Virus record (IMG/VR): IMGVR_UViG_3300044984_000487
Location: 1-31,991 of that record
Direction: 5' to 3' (one strand)
Length of the DNA: 31,991 nt
Source of the DNA: a virus
Shown here: positions 8,540-16,256 of the stretch, in pieces
How positions within the stretch are numbered: the first letter of the stretch is position 1
Layout of the letters: each line of letters opens with the position of its first letter
Position numbers and translations under genes: made by a program
Notes under the pieces: generated by a model
Databases searched by the model: none
What the model was told of the DNA's origin: nothing
What the model saw: the letters and a program-made list of their open reading frames with translations, nothing else

Positions 8540-9193
8540 TTAAGCCTCGTCCCGAGCTGCTGATCTATCAAAGATTTTCTTCGTGTCTTCTGTATCAAGT
8601 GCGGTTGCAGCCATCTGATAGAAGCTCATCCATGTCGGTATCCGCTCATCGTTCTTGAGATAAGGGGTGGCCTCCAAGAGAGTGCCGTACAACAACAAAT
8701 TAGGTGCAAAGTTGGTTAGCCAGTTGGTCTGTACCTGATCATCCAGCAAGGCAGGCAGCTCGTAGTACAGGATCTCAATTGGATACGCCACATCAGGCGT
8801 TGGAACAACCAGCCAGTTGGTGTAGTTGTAGTCCGCATAGAACTCTGGCTGTGCAACGTCAGTCTGGTTGGGCCAGTAAGAGCGGCAGTACTCATATGAC
8901 CTTGGGTAGATCATCGACCTCTGGTTGCCCTGTGGGTCGAGACCGATATTCATTGAGACAGTCTCTCTCCACCGATCAGGCTTTGGGATCACTGGAATAT
9001 TTACCTGCAGGGTACTTGTTACAGCAACCAAGAACCCCTGAACCTTGATGTCCCTAGCGATCCTTCTCTCTGCTAGGTTGATCAGTCGGGGGATCTGTGC
9101 ATAGACGAGTGGATCAGTTGCTGCTGATGCCCCCCGCTCAAGATAACTTCTGATGTCATCTTTGAGCGAGTTGAATGTCATTGCTTGTGGCAT
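8540..9193 (-). CDS. Putative head-tail adaptor / neck protein
   Basis: A 217-residue protein beginning with helical segments (FNSLKDDIRSYLERG; RLINLAERRIARDIKVQG) followed by strands and a helical C-terminus. The combination of RLINLAERRIAR, YPRSYEYCRSYWP and NLLLYGTLLEATPYLKNDER is familiar to me from conserved neck/adaptor proteins of uncultured aquatic podoviruses. The ATG at 9193 has a strong AAGGAGC site. It lies between the glycosyltransferase and a fibre gene, within the tail module. It likely joins portal to tail or lines the tail tube. A second adaptor-like gene lies at 14561-15547, so the two may form successive rings. Confidence 0.65.
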   Translation of the reverse strand: MPQAMTFNSLKDDIRSYLERGASAATDPLVYAQIPRLINLAERRIARDIKVQGFLVAVTSTLQVNIPVIPKPDRWRETVSMNIGLDPQGNQRSMIYPRSYEYCRSYWPNQTDVAQPEFYADYNYTNWLVVPTPDVAYPIEILYYELPALLDDQVQTNWLTNFAPNLLLYGTLLEATPYLKNDERIPTWMSFYQMAATALDTEDTKKIFDRSAARDEA

Positions 9194-9202
9194 TACAGCT
9201 CC

Positions 9203-9922
9203 TTATGGGTGGATGACAGCTGCTTCACCAAATTCATCGATTCCGTCATTGATCACTGGGCTTGGAGCCATCTCCTTAACGGCCAATGAATTGATGAACT
9301 CTAAGAAATTGCCAGAATACTTTTTAACGCCAATATGGTTGCAGGTCATGGTCGGGTCGATGTACACCTTCCCACCAAGATCCGCCCACTTGCGACAGAA
9401 GATATTATCCTCGCTTATCAGCTCGCCATCTATGATCTTAATATCAAATACCAGCCTGCTGGTCTTGCCTTGGCTGGTATATTCGCTACTAATCTCCCAG
9501 ATAGACTGAATGGCCTCTTTGGAGACCCGCAGGAAGCCTGTGCCGACTGATACAACCTCTATCAAGCCATTCTCCTCTACCTTCATGCCGCTATCTAGTA
9601 TCTTTACGTTGAATGCGATCTCATCGCTCTTCTTAATTACCGTCCCGCCAACAACGTCAACAGGGTGATTGAGTAGCGTAAATATCCATTCTGGGTTCCA
9701 CTCCTGATCGGCATCCATGAATATGATGTCATCACAGCCAGACTCTACTGCCATCTGGAACAGATCGTTCCGAGCTCTCTGCACCAGAGCGTCATAGCAG
9801 ACCTGAATGGGGATGATCTCTATGTCAGGTGGGCACATCTTGATGGTGTTGACCAGTGAATGCAGGAACTCTGCATTTACCTTGCCATCGTAGCAGGGGG
9901 TTCCGAATAGGACTTTTCTCAT
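9203..9922 (-). CDS. Glycosyltransferase family 2-like (GT-A) protein
   Basis: A 239-residue predicted GT-A fold glycosyltransferase. The N-terminus (VLFGTPCYDGKV) matches the nucleotide-sugar strand-loop. The metal/sugar-nucleotide DxD motif is at residues 70-72 within DDIIFMDADQEW. Acceptor-side elements are VGTGFLRVSKEAI at 126-138 and the acidic SEDNIFCRKW at 170-179, followed by a His (CNHIG). There is no signal peptide or membrane helix, so it should act in the cytoplasm. Its ATG overlaps the stop of the giant fibre gene by 4 nt (ATGA), so the two are co-translated. It may glycosylate that fibre or another virion protein, or alter host surface sugars; donor and acceptor are unknown. Confidence 0.8.
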   Translation of the reverse strand: MRKVLFGTPCYDGKVNAEFLHSLVNTIKMCPPDIEIIPIQVCYDALVQRARNDLFQMAVESGCDDIIFMDADQEWNPEWIFTLLNHPVDVVGGTVIKKSDEIAFNVKILDSGMKVEENGLIEVVSVGTGFLRVSKEAIQSIWEISSEYTSQGKTSRLVFDIKIIDGELISEDNIFCRKWADLGGKVYIDPTMTCNHIGVKKYSGNFLEFINSLAVKEMAPSPVINDGIDEFGEAAVIHP

Positions 9923-12900
9923 GGATGACTTGCCTTGTATGCCTCGAACTTAGCATCTAGTTCTTTAATTGCGTTGATTAATGGGGTTATTAGTGCTGCA
10001 TTTCCCAGCCGCTGCGTCCCATCCTCGTCAGTACTCCATAGGTCGCTGAATGTATCCACACCAGCCTTATCGAGCGCAGCCTTTACATTCTGCGCTATAA
10101 GACCATGCATTACTATCTCTGTATCCTTTACATTCTCTTCCTTGTACTGAGTAGTCAAATCCTCAGTGATTTCATTGGATGGCTTCCAGCGGAAGGTTAC
10201 GGGCTCGAGCTCATTAATAAAATCAAGGCCAAGGGTATCTTTCCCGACAACGTTCTTGATACGCTCATCTGATGAGAATGTCCATACTGCACTTGCTGTG
10301 TACGGACATGAGATACGAGCAGTACCGTTACCTATGATTACAGAGTTATCCACACCCTGCGTAAAGTTACGACCAATTGCAATACGGCCAGTCGCAGCAG
10401 CAGCAAGGGTGATTGCGTCACCAAATACTTGGTTGCTGGAACCAGTAGTCAATAGCAGTCCAGTGTTGTAACCAGCAATGGTATTTGTTCCGCCAGATGT
10501 AAGGACTACGCCAGCATTCTGACCAATTGCTGTGTTATTAACACCAGTTGTGTTGGCAGTGAGTGCATTTACACCAACTGCTGTGTTCTGAATGCCAGTT
10601 GTATTGGAGAAGAGTGCGTTATATCCAACGGCTACGTTGTTAGTACCAATTGTGTTGGTTTGGAGTGCTTGATAGCCTAGAGCTGTATTCTGAACACCAG
10701 TTGTGTTGGCATTGAGTGCGGCAAATCCAACTGCTACGTTATTAATACCAATTGTGTTGACACCGAGTGCGGCATTCCCAACTGCTACGTTACTAACACC
10801 AGTTGTGTTGTTCTGGAGTGCATTCTGACCAACTGCTATGTTGTTAGTGCCAATTGTGTTGGTAGTTAGGGCGTTAAATCCAACTGCAGTATTAGCAGTA
10901 CCAGTTGTGTTGGCAACGAGTGCGCTACCTCCAACTGCTACGTTATTAGATCCAGCTGTGTTGGCATTGAGTGCGCTATTTCCAACTGCTGTGTTACTAG
11001 TACCACCTATGTTGCCGCCGAGTGCGTTATTGCCAACTGCTACGTTGCCAACACCAGTTATGTTGGATAAGAGTGCATTCCGACCCACTGCTACGTTACT
11101 AACACCAGTTGTGTTGGATTGGAGTGCGCCACCTCCAACTGCTATGTTGTTAGTGCCAATTGTGTTGAAAGAGAGTGCACTCACACCCAACGCTGTGTTG
11201 CCAATACCAGTTGTGTTGGAAGAGAGTGCAAAAACACCAAGAGCCGTGTTATTAGCGCCAGTTGTGTTAGAAGCTAGGGTTTGGAAGCCAACTGCAGTGT
11301 TGCTGCTGCCAGTGTTGACTTGGAGTGCTTGTGAACCTACTGCTGTGTTATAAGCGCCAGTTGTGTTAGCAGAGAGCGTGTTAGATCCAAGAGCTGTGTT
11401 ATCGAGACCAGTTGTGTTAACAATGAGTGCGGAATATCCAACTGCTGTGTTATTAGTACCTACTGTGTTAGCCCTTAGAGCTCGGGAACCAACTGCTGTT
11501 AAGTTAGATGCTGTGCTGTTTAGGAGTGCTTGTGAGCCTACTGCTGTGTTATTAGAATCAATTGTGTTGGCTGCGAGTGCGGTATACCCAAGAGCTGTGT
11601 TATTGATACCTGTTGTGTTGGCAACGAGTGCGGTATACCCAAGAGCTGTGTTCTGAGTACCAATTGTATTGGTAGCGAGTGCGGCAGCTCCAACTGCAGT
11701 GTTACTAGCGCCAGTTGTGTTAGCAGCGAGTGCGGTATACCCAAGAGCTGTGTTGTTAACGCCAATTGTGTTGACGAAGAGTGCATTTAAACCAACTGCT
11801 GTGTTCTGAATACCAGTTGTATTGGAGTAGAGCGATTGATAGCCAACTGCTGTGTTATAAGCACCAGTTGTGTTGGCATTGAGTGCGACAGATCCAACTG
11901 CTGTATTCTGAGTGCCAATTGTGTTGTTTGCGAGTGCGCCCCGACCCATTGCTGTGTTCTCAGCACCAGTTGTGTTAGCAGCGAGTGCGTTATATCCAAC
12001 TGCCGCATTATTATTGCCAGTTGTGTTGGCAGTTAGTGCGTTAGATCCAAGAGCTGTGTTCTGAACACCAATTGTGTTGAGTTGGAGTGCATTACGACCA
12101 ACGGCTGTGTTATTGACACCAGTTGTGTTGGAGAAGAGTGCGCTATCGCCAACTGCAGTGTTGGCAGTACCAATTGTATTGGTAGCGAGTGCGGCAGCTC
12201 CAACTGCTGTGTTATTAGCGCCAGTTGTGTTAGCAGCGAGTGTGCTCACACCAACTGCTGTGTTATTGATACCTACTGTGTTGGAACCGAGTGCGGCATT
12301 TCCAAGAGCTGTGTTATTAACACCAGTTGTGTTGAGATTGAGTGCGGCATTTCCAACTGCTGTGTTATCAACACCAATTGTATTGGAGAAGAGTGCTTGA
12401 TAGCCAACTGCTGTGTTGTTGAAACCAATTGTGTTGGCATTTAGTGCGGAAACTCCAACCGCTGCGTTATTGGCACCAGTTGTGTTAAGAGCGAGTGCGC
12501 CATTTCCAACTGCTGTGTTGGCAGTGCCAATTGTGTTGACAGCGAGTGCAGAAACTCCAACTGCTGTATTCTGAGTACCAGTTGTGTTGGAAGTGAGTGC
12601 GGAAAGTCCAACTGCTACGTTGTTAGTACCAGTTGTGTTGGCATTGAGTGCGGTATTTCCAACTGCAGTGTTACTACTGCCAGTTGTGTTGTTAGCGAGT
12701 GCGCCCCGACCCATTGCTACGTTATCAACGCCAGTTGTGTTGGATAAGAGTGCGTTATATCCCACCGCTGTGTTATTGACACCAGTTGAGTTGGTAGAGA
12801 GTGCGCCACCTCCAACTGCTGTATTCTGGACACCAGTTGAGTTGGATAAGAGTGCGCCACTTCCAACTGCTGTGTTACTAGTACCAGTTGTGTTGGCAGC

Positions 12901-14334
12901 TAAGGCGGTATATCCAACGGCTGTGTTGTTAGTACCAATTGTGTTAGCGAGGAGTGCGGTATACCCAAGAGCTGTATTCTGAACACCTGTTGTGTTAGCA
13001 GTTAGGGCGTTATATCCAACTGCTGTTGAGTTGTCTACTGTAGAAGCTGCGAGTGCACTACGACCAACTGCTACGTTACCAGAGCCAATGATGTTCGCTG
13101 CGAGTGTACTACGACCAACTGCTGTGTTCTGAATGCCAGTTGTATTGGAGAAGAGTGCGCTATCGCCAACTGCAGTGTTACTAATACCAGTTGTGTTGGA
13201 AGTGAGTGCGTTGTATCCAACTGCTGAGTTATTAGTACCAGTTGTGTTGTTTAGGAGTGTACTACGACCAACTGCTGTGTTCTGAGTACCAATTGTGTTG
13301 GTAGCGAGTGCATTTACACCAACTGCTGTGTTGTTAGTACCAGTTGTGTTGGCTTGGAGTGTGCTAGTTCCAACTGCTGTGTTCTGAGTGCCAGTTGTGT
13401 TGGCAGTTAGGGCAAGATAGCCAAGAGCTGTGTTAGCAGTACCAGCTGTGTTGGCCTTTAGAGCTTGGAAGCCAATGGCTGTTAAGCTATCTACTGTAGA
13501 GACGTTAAGTGCTTGCAAACCCACTGCTACGTTAAAGGAACCTGTTGTGTTGCCCCCGAGTGTGCCATTCCCAAGAGCCGTGTTCTGGATACCAGTTGTG
13601 TTGGAAGCGAGTGCGGCATTACCAACTGCTGTGTTGTTGAAACCAGTTGTGTTGGATTGGAGTGTGGCATATCCAAGAGCAGTGTTGTTAATGCCAGTTG
13701 TGTTGGAAGCGAGTGCGGCATTACCAACTGCTGTGTTATTAATACCAGTTGTGTTGAGATTGAGTGCGGCAGATCCAACGGCTGTGTTACTAACACCAGT
13801 TGCGTTGGTAGTGAGTGCGCCATATCCAAGAGCTGTGTTGTTAGTGCCAATTGTGTTTGAGTCGAGTGCAGTCGATCCTATAGCAATGTTGGTACTTACA
13901 TTCCCGCCGCCCAATCCTATGCTTACTGTATTTATGCTCGCATCGCCGCCAGTAACTTCAAGCTTGAACGCGCCGCTAGGGGTGTTGCCAATCCCAACAT
14001 TGCCACTCGGATCAATAACAAATGGGGTGACATCTGGATTTGCTGAGTCTTCTACAACAAATGAATTGCCCGCACCCGTATTTGTAATCCTGACACCACC
14101 GCCAGCACCAGTCTGTGTGATCGTTACGGCATTGTGCGTGGCATCGTTGACATTGATGACAACAGGGGTCTCAAAAAGTGGCCCACTCGCCACCAGAATA
14201 ACGTTGCCAACACTATCAAGACTGTAGAGCTTGTTGTCTGTGACGTTGATCGCCAACTCGCCCTGAACCAATTGCCCTGCTGATGGGGCGATTCCGGGTG
14301 CTGCATTGTTCTTTGTGATAATTGTGACTGCCAT
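9919..14334 (-). CDS. Giant repeat tail fibre with C-terminal S74 chaperone
   Basis: A 1471-residue fibre. Residues 13-50 (PGIAPSAGQLVQGELAIN region) resemble virion-attachment N-termini of phage fibres. Residues 149 to about 1300 are about 66 tandem units of about 17 residues, consensus NTAVGxxALxxNTTGxN, predicted to form a beta-roll similar to YadA-like adhesin heads. Residues 1355-1471 form an intramolecular chaperone of auto-processing endosialidase type (peptidase S74): SDERIK at 1355-1360 with the Ser-Asp self-cleavage site, then LEPVTFRWKP, HGLIAQ and a C-terminal coiled coil (LITPLINAIKELDAKFEA). The product is expected to trimerise and shed the chaperone. No enzymatic depolymerase domain is visible. 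It is coupled to the glycosyltransferase downstream. Confidence 0.9.
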   Translation of the reverse strand: MAVTIITKNNAAPGIAPSAGQLVQGELAINVTDNKLYSLDSVGNVILVASGPLFETPVVINVNDATHNAVTITQTGAGGGVRITNTGAGNSFVVEDSANPDVTPFVIDPSGNVGIGNTPSGAFKLEVTGGDASINTVSIGLGGGNVSTNIAIGSTALDSNTIGTNNTALGYGALTTNATGVSNTAVGSAALNLNTTGINNTAVGNAALASNTTGINNTALGYATLQSNTTGFNNTAVGNAALASNTTGIQNTALGNGTLGGNTTGSFNVAVGLQALNVSTVDSLTAIGFQALKANTAGTANTALGYLALTANTTGTQNTAVGTSTLQANTTGTNNTAVGVNALATNTIGTQNTAVGRSTLLNNTTGTNNSAVGYNALTSNTTGISNTAVGDSALFSNTTGIQNTAVGRSTLAANIIGSGNVAVGRSALAASTVDNSTAVGYNALTANTTGVQNTALGYTALLANTIGTNNTAVGYTALAANTTGTSNTAVGSGALLSNSTGVQNTAVGGGALSTNSTGVNNTAVGYNALLSNTTGVDNVAMGRGALANNTTGSSNTAVGNTALNANTTGTNNVAVGLSALTSNTTGTQNTAVGVSALAVNTIGTANTAVGNGALALNTTGANNAAVGVSALNANTIGFNNTAVGYQALFSNTIGVDNTAVGNAALNLNTTGVNNTALGNAALGSNTVGINNTAVGVSTLAANTTGANNTAVGAAALATNTIGTANTAVGDSALFSNTTGVNNTAVGRNALQLNTIGVQNTALGSNALTANTTGNNNAAVGYNALAANTTGAENTAMGRGALANNTIGTQNTAVGSVALNANTTGAYNTAVGYQSLYSNTTGIQNTAVGLNALFVNTIGVNNTALGYTALAANTTGASNTAVGAAALATNTIGTQNTALGYTALVANTTGINNTALGYTALAANTIDSNNTAVGSQALLNSTASNLTAVGSRALRANTVGTNNTAVGYSALIVNTTGLDNTALGSNTLSANTTGAYNTAVGSQALQVNTGSSNTAVGFQTLASNTTGANNTALGVFALSSNTTGIGNTALGVSALSFNTIGTNNIAVGGGALQSNTTGVSNVAVGRNALLSNITGVGNVAVGNNALGGNIGGTSNTAVGNSALNANTAGSNNVAVGGSALVANTTGTANTAVGFNALTTNTIGTNNIAVGQNALQNNTTGVSNVAVGNAALGVNTIGINNVAVGFAALNANTTGVQNTALGYQALQTNTIGTNNVAVGYNALFSNTTGIQNTAVGVNALTANTTGVNNTAIGQNAGVVLTSGGTNTIAGYNTGLLLTTGSSNQVFGDAITLAAAATGRIAIGRNFTQGVDNSVIIGNGTARISCPYTASAVWTFSSDERIKNVVGKDTLGLDFINELEPVTFRWKPSNEITEDLTTQYKEENVKDTEIVMHGLIAQNVKAALDKAGVDTFSDLWSTDEDGTQRLGNAALITPLINAIKELDAKFEAYKASHP
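10536..13890 (-). repeat. About 66 tandem 51-bp coding repeats in fibre gene
   Basis: The fibre gene contains a block of roughly 3.35 kb with a 51-nt period (17 codons). Units share the core encoding NTAVG, two to three variable residues, AL, two variable residues, then NTTG or NTIG. A few units are 16 codons (around the NVSTVDS and LNSTASN segments). Degenerate units continue to about 10450. Repeat identity at DNA level is visible by eye as recurring ccaactgctgtgtt on the plus strand. Confidence 0.9.
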
Positions 14335-14336
14335 TT

Positions 14337-14564
14337 TTAGGGCCTCAGTGGGGTGTCTGGTCGGGTGAACTTCAACGTTATAATTTCAGTCTGTCTTGCT
14401 GGCAACCGATACGGATCTAGGTCATCAAGATCCTTCTCGCACACCATCAGACCGGGGCTGTTTGGATCAGAGTACAGATCCTCGATTGACATCTTTATGC
14501 TGCAGCGGGCGCATAGCGCAATGCCGTATGTGGACTTCCCGGTTGGATCGAGGTATATGCTCAT
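14337..14564 (-). CDS. Small cysteine-containing conserved phage protein
   Basis: A 75-residue protein with CARC at 18-21 and a third cysteine at 42 (MVCEKDLDDLDPYRLP). It looks like a zinc-ribbon whose second CxxC pair is reduced to one cysteine, with Asp45 at the place of the fourth. The region YSDPNSPGLMVCEKDLDDLD then YRLPARQTE is of a type I associate with aquatic podovirus neck regions. It starts 4 nt inside the end of the adaptor gene and stops 2 nt before the fibre gene. A small structural or assembly role is likely, but the function is not known. Confidence 0.6.
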   Translation of the reverse strand: MSIYLDPTGKSTYGIALCARCSIKMSIEDLYSDPNSPGLMVCEKDLDDLDPYRLPARQTEIITLKFTRPDTPLRP

Positions 14565-15547
14565 CGTGTGTACACTCCAATGTTAGGGGTGAAGTAGACG
14601 GGTGAATTATCTCTCTCTTCCTCTTCTGCCTCAAGCAATGACCTCTGAGCCTTCTGATCCAGCAATGCCGCCATGTTCGGATCAATCGCTGGCAACTGCT
14701 CAGCCATCTCCGCAGCCAGCAGGTACACGATTGCATCGTACCAACGCTGCGGCACTTCAATCTCTTGTGCGAGTGTACCAACGTCCATGATGTAACGCTT
14801 AACATAAGTCACGATCTGGGCTATCTCGAACGCGGCATTTGGAACGGGCCAGATATACAGGAACGGCTGATCTACCTGACGATCAAGCCAGAACTGTAGC
14901 GGTCTACCTTGGAATGTCTTGTTTGGGAGAGTTGAGTAGCTATCTCTATTGAGTCTAGCCATGACGATCTCATTCGGCGTATTGCCAAATAGAACGCTGC
15001 TTTGCGAGAGAACTCCAAGGGTTACCCTAACACGCCAGTATGTTGCGTTAACAGATCCATCGATGTCAGCCCATGTCCAAGCGCCTGCATTCAGGTTTGG
15101 ATTCGCAATCGTCTCGATTGTAGTCCATGTCAGGCCGTCATTTGACCACTCGATTACGAATGGAGCCGATGCAGCACTCCACTGCACACCAATCGTGGTG
15201 ACGATTGCGCCAGAAGCAACGAAGAGTGATGAGGTTGTTGCGGTTCCAGTAGCAACACCAGTTAGGTACTGCATCGTTCTCAGATTCGTATTGAGAAGAT
15301 CCACCGTACCAACAGGTGCGGGGACTGATGCCATGTTCTCGTACATCGGCAGAATGACTTTATCGATACACCACAGCTGCAGACCCCTGTTCGCAAGGCG
15401 CGATAGGATTAGATATAGGGTCTCTTGGGCAACCTGCAGTTGTTCAGCGGCAACGCCCTCTGGTGGAAGGCGACACCTACGAAAAGCATGATCGATGACT
15501 TTTCGTGTGTTGAATGTTGTTTGGGATACTGTTCCAGATACGGCCAC
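14561..15547 (-). CDS. Putative head completion/tail adaptor protein (P22 gp4-like) with inserted beta domain
   Basis: A 328-residue protein. Residues 1-90 are helical (TRKVIDHAFRRCRLPPEG; AQETLYLILSRLANRG) and residues 205-328 resume the same type (RPLQFWLDRQVDQPFLYIWP; WYDAIVYLLAAEMAEQLP). This resembles adaptor proteins that bind under the portal in short-tailed phages. Between them, about residues 95-200, is an inserted beta-sandwich-like domain (FVIEWSNDGLTWTTIETIA; TYWRVRVTLG) similar in pattern to discoidin or Ig-like carbohydrate-binding modules. The start is GTG at 15547 with an AGGAG site 8 nt upstream. The inserted module may decorate the neck. Confidence 0.65.
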   Translation of the reverse strand: MAVSGTVSQTTFNTRKVIDHAFRRCRLPPEGVAAEQLQVAQETLYLILSRLANRGLQLWCIDKVILPMYENMASVPAPVGTVDLLNTNLRTMQYLTGVATGTATTSSLFVASGAIVTTIGVQWSAASAPFVIEWSNDGLTWTTIETIANPNLNAGAWTWADIDGSVNATYWRVRVTLGVLSQSSVLFGNTPNEIVMARLNRDSYSTLPNKTFQGRPLQFWLDRQVDQPFLYIWPVPNAAFEIAQIVTYVKRYIMDVGTLAQEIEVPQRWYDAIVYLLAAEMAEQLPAIDPNMAALLDQKAQRSLLEAEEEERDNSPVYFTPNIGVYTR

Positions 15548-15607
15548 CGAGTCTGCTCCTGTTAGTTCGGAATGCCGATGCGGCAGACCCAGCGGTTATT
15601 GTTGAAC

Positions 15608-16237
15608 TTATCTTGGGATTATTTTACCAAATTTTGGCAACTTAGAGTAGGAAGGAACAGCCTTTCCACCACGTTTCAGACCATTATGTGCTTGTGACGC
15701 TGGTTTGTCAGCATGCTTTTTGATCTCTTGATCAATTAGCTTCTTGTCAGCAGCCATGTCTTCAGCTGCAGATCCGCCATGGCCCATCTTCCGTGACTCA
15801 GACATAGCAATTGCAAGCGCCTGCTTTGGGTTCTTAACGACATTGCCGTCCTTGCCAGAGTGGAGAGCTCCCTTCTTGAACTCGGACATTACGAGCCCGA
15901 CCTTCTTTTGAGCCTTGCCCTTTACAGGGCCACCAGCTGCACATCCCGCCTCTTCCCTCTCGGCCCGGATCATCTTAGCTGGAGCTCCAACCTTCTTCAA
16001 GAGTGAGATCTCACGAATGACCATACCATGCGGCTCGGCATCACCCTCTCTCTCAGCCATCTCATGCCTCAGAACATCACGAGGGGCATTGGCTCGCTCA
16101 AGGAAAGCGATCTCATCGCCACCCTTCTTAGCCTTGCCACCCCTAGCGTACCCCTTAACGTTCTGCTTTCCGGCGCTGCCCGTGTAACCATTCTCAGATC
16201 CAAAACTGAAGTCGCCGTACTTTAATGTCTTTCCCAT
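15608..16237 (-). CDS. Basic DUF6496-like virion-associated protein
   Basis: A 209-residue, strongly basic protein rich in Lys and Gly. The block KKVGLVMSEFKKGALHSGK followed by NPKQALAIAMSESRKMG is typical of the DUF6496 group found in viruses and phages. N-terminal segments (YARGGKAKKGGDE) are low complexity. The start follows AAGGAACG. It sits between the repeat fibre and the neck adaptor, in the late operon. High positive charge suggests DNA or capsid-interior binding, but the function is unknown. About 60 nt downstream of its stop contain no credible gene. Confidence 0.65.
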   Translation of the reverse strand: MGKTLKYGDFSFGSENGYTGSAGKQNVKGYARGGKAKKGGDEIAFLERANAPRDVLRHEMAEREGDAEPHGMVIREISLLKKVGAPAKMIRAEREEAGCAAGGPVKGKAQKKVGLVMSEFKKGALHSGKDGNVVKNPKQALAIAMSESRKMGHGGSAAEDMAADKKLIDQEIKKHADKPASQAHNGLKRGGKAVPSYSKLPKFGKIIPR

Positions 16238-16256
16238 GATCGTTCCTTAGATTAGG

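Noticed and set aside
10838-14227. Several long plus-strand open frames opposite the repeat fibre
   Set aside because: They arise from the 51-bp repeat composition read antisense. They show low-complexity proline/valine or cysteine patterns, no ribosome sites, and oppose a clear fibre gene with an S74 domain.
15548-15607. A short minus-frame peptide ending RWVCRIGIPN between two genes
   Set aside because: It has no start codon, is preceded by an in-frame stop a few codons upstream, and would need an undemonstrated +1 frameshift from the upstream basic-protein gene.
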